Positions 59,140 through 64,000 of a stretch of DNA of 64,000 nt are shown one piece after another. The position numbers and the translations under genes were made by a program. The notes below the pieces were generated by a model. The model had not been told where the DNA came from and did no database searches. It saw nothing but the letters and a program-made list of their open reading frames with translations. The DNA is from Pseudorhizobium pelagicum (lineage in GTDB: Bacteria > Pseudomonadota > Alphaproteobacteria > Rhizobiales > Rhizobiaceae), in the NCBI GenBank assembly GCA_000722615.1, contig JOKI01000005.1, positions 124,001-188,000 on the forward strand. The letters are read 5' to 3'. How positions within the stretch are numbered: position 1 is the stretch's first letter; each line of letters starts with the position of its first letter.

Positions 59140-61652
59140 CAGATCACCACGAGAAACCCACTTCGCCGATTGCCCTTCATCATGCACTGGACCGGATCTG
59201 GGGCACGAAATCCGGCTGGGGCCGCCTGGCAACCGTCAACCACAACGTGGTCGGCAAGCGGTTCATGCTGACGGCGCTTATCTTCTTTGCCATCGGCGGA
59301 TTGCTTGCCATGCTGATCCGCACGCAGCTTGCCTCGTCGCAAAGCGCATTCATGGATGCGGAGCAATACGCGCAGGTCTTCACCATGCATGGCTCGGTGA
59401 TGATGTTCCTGTTTGCGATACCGTTCTTCGAGGGATTGACGATCTACCTACTCCCGAAGCTTCTTGGCACCCGGGACCTCGCCTTTCCGCGGCTGACCGC
59501 ATACGGCTTCTGGTGCTACCTCTTTGGCGGCAGCATCTTGATCATTGCGTTGATCGGCGGCGTTGCACCCAACAGCGGCTGGTTCATGTACACGCCGCTC
59601 TCCTCGGACATCTATTCGCCGGGCATCAACTCCGATGTCTGGCTGCTGGGGATCACCTTCGTCGAGATCTCTGCTCTTTCGGCGGCCATCGAGATCATGG
59701 TGACGATCCTGAAGCTGCGGGCGTCCGGCATGTCGCTCGACAGGATGCCGATCTTTGCCTGGTACATGCTGATCGTGGCAACGATGATGCTGGTCGGCTT
59801 CCCGCCGCTCATCCTCGGGTCGATCCTTCTCGAGACCGAACGGGCCTTCGGCCTGCCGTTCTTCGACCCGAACCGCGGCGGCGACCCGCTCTTGTGGCAA
59901 CACCTCTTCTGGCTGTTCGGCCACCCGGAGGTTTACATCATCTTCCTGCCTGCCGCCGGCGCGATATCGACCATCCTGCCCGTCTTTGCCGGAACGCCGC
60001 TGGCGGGCTACCGTATCATCATCGCCGCACTGGTCTCGACGGCCTTCCTGTCCTTTGGACTCTGGGTCCACCACATGTACGCGGTGGGAATACCGCACGT
60101 CGCACTCTCGTTCTTTTCCGCCGCCAGCGCGCTGGTGGCAATCCCGACCGCCATCCAGATCTTCGCCTGGCTGGCGACCATCAGCCACGGGCGACCGCGC
60201 TTTTCCGTTCCGATGCTGCACATCATCGGCTTCTTCTTCGTGTTCGTGATCGGCGGGCTGACGGGCGTGATGCTGGCCATGGTGCCGTTTGACTGGCAGG
60301 CCCACGACACGCACTTCGTGGTCGCGCACCTGCATTACGTCCTGGTCGGCGGCTTCGTGTTTCCCATGCTGGCGGCCGCCTATTACTGGTTGCCGCACAT
60401 CACCGGTCGACAGCCCGTGCAGCATCTGTCGCAGGCCGCCTTCTGGATGATCTTCCTGGGCTTCAACATCACCTTCTTCATGATGCACCTGACAGGCCTG
60501 CGGGGCATGCCGCGGCGCGTGTTCGAATACCCGCCGGAATCGGGCTGGGAGATGCTGAACTTCTTTTCGTCCCTCGGCAGTTTCGTGATGACGATGGGCT
60601 TTGCACTGGTGGCGCTCGATTTCATCCTTCTCTTCCGGTTCGGCCGTCCCTTCCGGCGCAATCCCTGGCGCGCCGGCACTCTGGAATGGGCAATGCCGAC
60701 CCCCTCACCCTCCTACAACTTCGCCTCCCTCCCGGTCATCGATCGGCGTGCGGATATGCTCGATCCCGATGTGCTCGGACCGCAGCTGGCCGCCGGCAAG
60801 GGGCTGCTCGGCTTTCCGCGCGACGGGCGCATGGAGCTTCTGGCCGTCGACATCGTGACCGGCAAACCCGAGCACGTGGTTCGCCTGCCGCGCCAGTCCT
60901 TCATGCCGCTCTGGACAGCGATCGGCACCGGCTTCTTCTTCCTGTCGCTGCTCTTCAAGTTCTACTGGGTCACTCCCTTCGCTCTTGCCTCCGTGGTCTT
61001 CATGTTTCTCCTGTGGAGCAGGGACACCGCCGAAAAGGATGACCTCGGAAACCTTCCGATCGGCAACGGACAGGAATTGCCGCCGCACATCGAGGCGGAA
61101 CGACCGCCATCCTGGTGGGCCATGGTCTTTGCGCTCGTCGCCGATGCGACGGCCTATATCTCGCTTCTGTTCGGGAGCCTCTTCCTCTGGATCTCCGCCC
61201 CGAACTGGCCGCCCCAGGACATCGGGCAGATCGGGCTGCTGGGACCTGCAATCGCCGCTGTCTCGCTGGTGCTGGCTGCGTGGTCCGGTCGCCAGGCTTC
61301 CGCCGGGGGCGGCAAAGGCGCAGTTGGCTGGCTCTCGCTGACGACTGTCGGCCATCTGATCGCCACCACCGTCTTCCTGTGGCTGGCGTTGACGGCCCTG
61401 CCGTCGCCGCGCAGCCATGCGGCCGTCGCCAGCATCTTCGTCGTCTTCATCTACGCCGCAATGCACAGCGGGCTTGGAGCCGTGTTTGCCGGCTACGGGA
61501 TCTGGCGGGTGCGCAGCGGCTTCGTCTCGCCGAGGCGCAATCTGGATCTGCGCATCGGCGTGCTCTGGCACGGTTTTGCCGCCATGGTGGGGCTCGCCGC
61601 CGCGGGCTTCCCCTTCGTCCTCGCCAGCCTCACCAGCGAGGTTTCTCCATGA
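59136..61652 (+). CDS. ctaD: Cytochrome c oxidase subunit I fused to subunit III
   Basis: 838 residues. The first 560 are subunit I with twelve helices: heme ligand in 'FTMHGSVMMF', CuB and cross-linked Tyr in 'LFGHPEVYI', the His pair 'WVHHMYAVG', and 'HDTHFVVAHLHYVLVG' for the heme a3 and a ligands. D-channel Asp (TRDLAFPRL) and the Glu of GHPEVY are kept, so it is a proton-pumping A-type oxidase. The remainder, from about residue 600, is a seven-helix subunit III. The fused form is known in some proteobacteria. The start overlaps ctaC. Confidence 0.92.
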   Translation: MTDHHEKPTSPIALHHALDRIWGTKSGWGRLATVNHNVVGKRFMLTALIFFAIGGLLAMLIRTQLASSQSAFMDAEQYAQVFTMHGSVMMFLFAIPFFEGLTIYLLPKLLGTRDLAFPRLTAYGFWCYLFGGSILIIALIGGVAPNSGWFMYTPLSSDIYSPGINSDVWLLGITFVEISALSAAIEIMVTILKLRASGMSLDRMPIFAWYMLIVATMMLVGFPPLILGSILLETERAFGLPFFDPNRGGDPLLWQHLFWLFGHPEVYIIFLPAAGAISTILPVFAGTPLAGYRIIIAALVSTAFLSFGLWVHHMYAVGIPHVALSFFSAASALVAIPTAIQIFAWLATISHGRPRFSVPMLHIIGFFFVFVIGGLTGVMLAMVPFDWQAHDTHFVVAHLHYVLVGGFVFPMLAAAYYWLPHITGRQPVQHLSQAAFWMIFLGFNITFFMMHLTGLRGMPRRVFEYPPESGWEMLNFFSSLGSFVMTMGFALVALDFILLFRFGRPFRRNPWRAGTLEWAMPTPSPSYNFASLPVIDRRADMLDPDVLGPQLAAGKGLLGFPRDGRMELLAVDIVTGKPEHVVRLPRQSFMPLWTAIGTGFFFLSLLFKFYWVTPFALASVVFMFLLWSRDTAEKDDLGNLPIGNGQELPPHIEAERPPSWWAMVFALVADATAYISLLFGSLFLWISAPNWPPQDIGQIGLLGPAIAAVSLVLAAWSGRQASAGGGKGAVGWLSLTTVGHLIATTVFLWLALTALPSPRSHAAVASIFVVFIYAAMHSGLGAVFAGYGIWRVRSGFVSPRRNLDLRIGVLWHGFAAMVGLAAAGFPFVLASLTSEVSP

Positions 61653-61999
61653 CCATTCATCCGATCATCTACATCATCGCCGGATTTCTGTTCTGGAGTG
61701 CCCTTTTCCTGCTGTTCTACGGCGTGCAGGCGACCGGCTGCCATCTTGCCGGCGACAATGTTTCGGCACTCGGAGAACATCCCGTTCTGCGGTCGGTGCT
61801 GATCGGACTGCTTCTTCTCTCGATCGCCGCGGGTATTGGTCCGTTCCTCCGGGCCAGAAAGCGCCGGGCAGAACGGCAGCCGGCCGACGACACCGCGCAA
61901 TTCGTGCGCGAGGTTGGCGGCTACGTCTGGCTTGCCGCGGCCATCGCCATCCCCTTCTCCTTCGGCGGGGTCGCCTGGCTCACCCTCTGCGGGACATGA
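61649..61999 (+). CDS. Small membrane protein of the oxidase operon
   Basis: 116 residues with three predicted membrane segments ('IIYIIAGFLFWSALFLLFYG', 'LIGLLLLSIAAGIGPFL', and the C-terminal 'YVWLAAAIAIPFSFGGVAWL') and a basic loop 'RARKRRAER'. No family was recognised. The ATG overlaps the ctaD stop by four bases, so it is co-translated and may be an extra oxidase subunit or an assembly factor. It could take the place of a subunit IV-like protein. Confidence 0.7.
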   Translation: MTIHPIIYIIAGFLFWSALFLLFYGVQATGCHLAGDNVSALGEHPVLRSVLIGLLLLSIAAGIGPFLRARKRRAERQPADDTAQFVREVGGYVWLAAAIAIPFSFGGVAWLTLCGT

Positions 62000-62107
62000 A
62001 CCCACTGGCCTTGCTGCCTGGGTACGCAGCACTGGCTTCTGGTTTTTACACAACTGACATTCTTGGTGCCTAGGAGGAACGGACCAACAGCATCAGGAGA
62101 TTCGTTC

Positions 62108-63010
62108 ATGCCAAGCGCGCCAGCTACCCCACTGCCCACTCCGGCGCCGCGTCCGATGAGCGACTGTCAAGGTCTCGCCATATCCCACGCCGGTCACGCC
62201 ACCCGCCTGAAATGGCACCGTCTTCGCCGCCGGCTCGACGATCCCTTGTTCTCGGCGGCCGTCATGAAGGATGGCTTTCGCCTCGGCGCCTCCGTGGAAC
62301 TGGACCTGAAGGTCCGCGCCGACGGCGGCTTCGTGGTTCTCCATGACGACGTTCTGGAGGGAGAGACGACGGGTCAGGGCCCAGTCCGCGACGCCTCGGC
62401 CGCCGACCTTCGGAAACTGCAGATGAAGGTTGGTGGCGAGGCTCTGACGCTGAGCGAAGATCTGGCCGACATGCTCCCCACCGCGCATCCGCATGCGCTC
62501 CTGCAGTTCGACATGAAGGACGACCTCGCCTCGATCGGCGAACGGGGACTGGACCATCTCACGGGCCATTTCCGCCACCTGGGTCAGCACGTGATCGTCA
62601 GCGCTTCCGATCTGGATCTGATCCTCGCCATCAAGAAACGCATGCCCGACCTGCGGCGCGGGATCGACCCGACCGACCAGCTGGTGGATCTGCTGCACGG
62701 CGAGGGCCTGAGCGCCGTAGAGAAGGCCCTGATCGCAGACATCACCGGACCGACCGAGCCCGAGACCATCTATCTGGCATGGCCGCTTCTGCTGGACGCC
62801 GCCAGGCAGGGGCTGGACATGATCGGGATCTGCCATAACCACGGCAAGATCGTCGACGCCTGGACCTACAACCTGCGTGATCCTGCCCAAGGCTTTAGCG
62901 AAGGCGAATGGCAGGAATTCCGGTCTCTGATGGCGCTCAGGCCCGACCAGATCACCACGGATGAGCCCCTGGCCACCGAACAGGCCTGGGCCGACAGAAC
63001 AGCCCCCTAA
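62108..63010 (+). CDS. Glycerophosphodiester phosphodiesterase-like protein, divergent
   Basis: 300 residues with partial GDPD motifs: a His in 'ISHAGHATRLKWHRLRRRLD' in place of the usual His-Arg-Gly, the metal pair Glu-x-Asp in 'SVELDLKVRADGGFVVLHDD', the second catalytic His in 'LHDD', and 'ALLQFDMKDD' for the third metal ligand (Asp instead of Glu). The Glu-Asn-Thr motif is missing. ATG 62108 has a CAGGAGAT site. Hydrolysis of a phosphodiester is likely; the usual glycerophosphodiester substrate is less certain. Confidence 0.7.
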   Translation: MPSAPATPLPTPAPRPMSDCQGLAISHAGHATRLKWHRLRRRLDDPLFSAAVMKDGFRLGASVELDLKVRADGGFVVLHDDVLEGETTGQGPVRDASAADLRKLQMKVGGEALTLSEDLADMLPTAHPHALLQFDMKDDLASIGERGLDHLTGHFRHLGQHVIVSASDLDLILAIKKRMPDLRRGIDPTDQLVDLLHGEGLSAVEKALIADITGPTEPETIYLAWPLLLDAARQGLDMIGICHNHGKIVDAWTYNLRDPAQGFSEGEWQEFRSLMALRPDQITTDEPLATEQAWADRTAP

Positions 63011-63012
63011 GG

Positions 63013-63840
63013 CTAGGCTGCAGGGGCGGCCTGCGACAGGCCGGCCGCTTCGACCAGGAAAGCAAGCTCGGCACTCAGACCCGGCGTGCAGGCAACGACC
63101 GGGCCGCCGCGGGCGATCATCTCCGCAAGCATGGGCGCAGACACCTCGACACCTGCCTCGCGGGCAATCAGGATGCCGGCCAGCATGTCCCAGGCCGACA
63201 GCTGCCGCTCGTAGTAGAGATCGGAGATGCCTTCCGCGACCCGGACAAGCCCGATTGCGGCCGCTCCCATGCGTCGATAGTCGATGCCGCGATCGTAGAG
63301 CCCCCGGGATACGGCGAGATAGTCCTCGAAGTCCGTGCGGCGGGAGTGGCCGAGGATGGCGATGGCGTGCCCGGGGTCGGTGGTGGTGGATGCCTTGATG
63401 GCAGTGCCATCCTTGAACGCACCTTCACCGCGAATGGCGTGGAATACCTTGTCCTGCGCCGCGTCGTAGATCACCCCGACCAGGATCTCGCCCGCTGCGA
63501 CGAATGCGATGGAGACGCCCCAGTGGCGGAAGCCGCGGATGTAGTTGGTGGTTCCGTCGATGGGATCGACCACCCAGGTCCCGCCTTCACCGGCAACTCC
63601 GCCCCCCTCCTCGCCCATGAAGGCGTCCTCCGGAAAGGCATCGAGCAGCGCAGTGCGGATGGCGCCTTCGGCCCGCTTGTCGGCCACGGTGACGAAATCC
63701 TGAGTTCCCTTGCTCTCCACAGCAAGCGTCTCCGGCAGGGCCTCGGCCCTGAAAGCGGCAGCCGCGCGACCAACCTCGCGGGCAACGGAAATGGCTGCCT
63801 CGGCGCGGGCCTTGAGCGAGGCGATATCGAATGATGTCAT
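63013..63840 (-). CDS. Inositol-monophosphatase-family phosphatase
   Basis: 275 residues with the complete metal site of the family: 'FMGEEGGGV' (first Glu), 'VVDPIDGTTNYIRGFRHWG' and 'LSAWDMLAGILIAREAG'. Such enzymes hydrolyse inositol phosphate, histidinol phosphate or fructose bisphosphate. The start ATG at 63840 directly follows the stop of the upstream LacI-type gene, so the two are co-transcribed. The substrate is probably linked to the sugar sensed by that regulator. Confidence 0.85.
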   Translation of the reverse strand: MTSFDIASLKARAEAAISVAREVGRAAAAFRAEALPETLAVESKGTQDFVTVADKRAEGAIRTALLDAFPEDAFMGEEGGGVAGEGGTWVVDPIDGTTNYIRGFRHWGVSIAFVAAGEILVGVIYDAAQDKVFHAIRGEGAFKDGTAIKASTTTDPGHAIAILGHSRRTDFEDYLAVSRGLYDRGIDYRRMGAAAIGLVRVAEGISDLYYERQLSAWDMLAGILIAREAGVEVSAPMLAEMIARGGPVVACTPGLSAELAFLVEAAGLSQAAPAA

Positions 63841-64000
63841 CTATGCACTTCTTCTCGTGATCAGGGTGATGGGGGTGAACTCCACCCGCGCCACGGCATC
63901 CGGTTCGGACATGCGGCTGGTCAGCAGGTCGACGGCCTGGCTTGCCTGCACGTCGCAGGGCTGCAGGAAGGTGGTCAGTTGATAGGCGCTCCAGCTTGCC
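63841..64000 (-). CDS. LacI-family regulator, C-terminal fragment
   Basis: The last 52 codons of a gene that continues past the right edge. The translation 'SWSAYQLTTFLQPCDVQASQ' followed by 'AVDLLTSRM' and the ending 'VEFTPITLITRRSA' resembles the C-terminal end of LacI/GalR regulators, where an 'LTT..QP' strand and a final basic 'TLI.RRS' tail are typical. The stop codon abuts the start of the inositol-phosphatase gene. Confidence 0.65.
   Translation of the reverse strand, partial: ASWSAYQLTTFLQPCDVQASQAVDLLTSRMSEPDAVARVEFTPITLITRRSA

Noticed and set aside
1..64000. tRNA, rRNA, CRISPR arrays, insertion sequences, phage or integrase genes
   Set aside because: None was found on reading both strands; repeats present are short gene-linked inverted repeats and hairpins rather than arrays or mobile-element ends.

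Overview
This window reads as a gene-dense, GC-rich segment of an alphaproteobacterium of the order Hyphomicrobiales (Rhizobiales), most likely a Rhizobiaceae relative such as Rhizobium, Agrobacterium, Ensifer or Shinella. The basis is the frc fructose-uptake operon arrangement known from Sinorhizobium, DUF982 and DUF992 proteins typical of the group, a carboxynorspermidine dehydrogenase/decarboxylase pair, EcfG-type (GGAAC-N17-GTT) promoters, and the large number of ABC and TRAP uptake systems. No rRNA, tRNA, CRISPR array, insertion sequence or phage gene was seen. The dominance of uptake and catabolic operons would suit a chromid or a catabolic part of a chromosome, but the sequence does not decide this.

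Layout, left to right. 1-3916: the start of a flavodoxin-like reductase gene, an XRE-cupin regulator, and a flavin-dependent monooxygenase / flavin reductase / MFS operon. 3920-5449: a soluble globin-type chemotaxis receptor whose expected proximal heme histidine appears to be tyrosine. 5608-7570: a palindromic operator, a possible leader peptide, a BetI-like TetR regulator and an AruH-like aminotransferase. 7628-11809: a DUF763 protein, a second aminotransferase, a small molybdopterin oxidoreductase and a 3-hydroxyisobutyrate-dehydrogenase-like enzyme. 11974-13748: modC and modB with no modA beside them. 13922-14437: a stress ferritin-like gene. 14503-21362: a LysR regulator divergent from a ureohydrolase, a polyamine-type ABC transporter and a nitrilase-family amidase, which together look like a guanidino-compound or guanidino-amide catabolic operon.

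21518-31007 is the most unusual block. It holds a RibD-type reductase, a GTP cyclohydrolase II, a QueD/PTPS-like protein that lacks key catalytic residues, a zinc-type dehydrogenase, a glycosyltransferase, two methyltransferases, a CDP-alcohol phosphatidyltransferase, an LPG-synthase-type membrane protein and a membrane phospho/sulfo-transferase. This looks like an uncharacterised pathway that makes a pyrimidine- or pteridine-derived, glycosylated or lipid-linked envelope product.

31017-38571 is a hexuronate operon (uxaC, TRAP transporter, GntR regulator, kduI, kdgF) with a FadR-type operator upstream. 38602-39322 is a divergent DUF4112 / small hydrophilic stress protein pair. 39392-44477 is the frcR / frcBCAK fructose uptake system with an AT-rich ROK operator. 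44503-46371 holds a ureidoglycine aminohydrolase, an EcfG-type general-stress flavoprotein and a DUF982 protein. 46368-53990 is a ribose-type ABC transporter with an SMP-30 lactonase, divergent from a GAF-histidine kinase / NarL-type regulator pair. 54045-56431 is the carboxynorspermidine pair. 56586-61999 holds a DUF992 secreted protein, small membrane proteins and an aa3-type cytochrome oxidase (ctaC and a fused ctaD-ctaE). 62108-64000 holds a GDPD-like enzyme, an inositol-monophosphatase-family enzyme and the end of a LacI regulator.

Two regulatory themes recur. Three separate stress genes carry an EcfG-type promoter. In all four transporter operons checked, a GC-rich hairpin lies directly downstream of the substrate-binding-protein gene, as expected if binding protein is made in excess over the membrane components.
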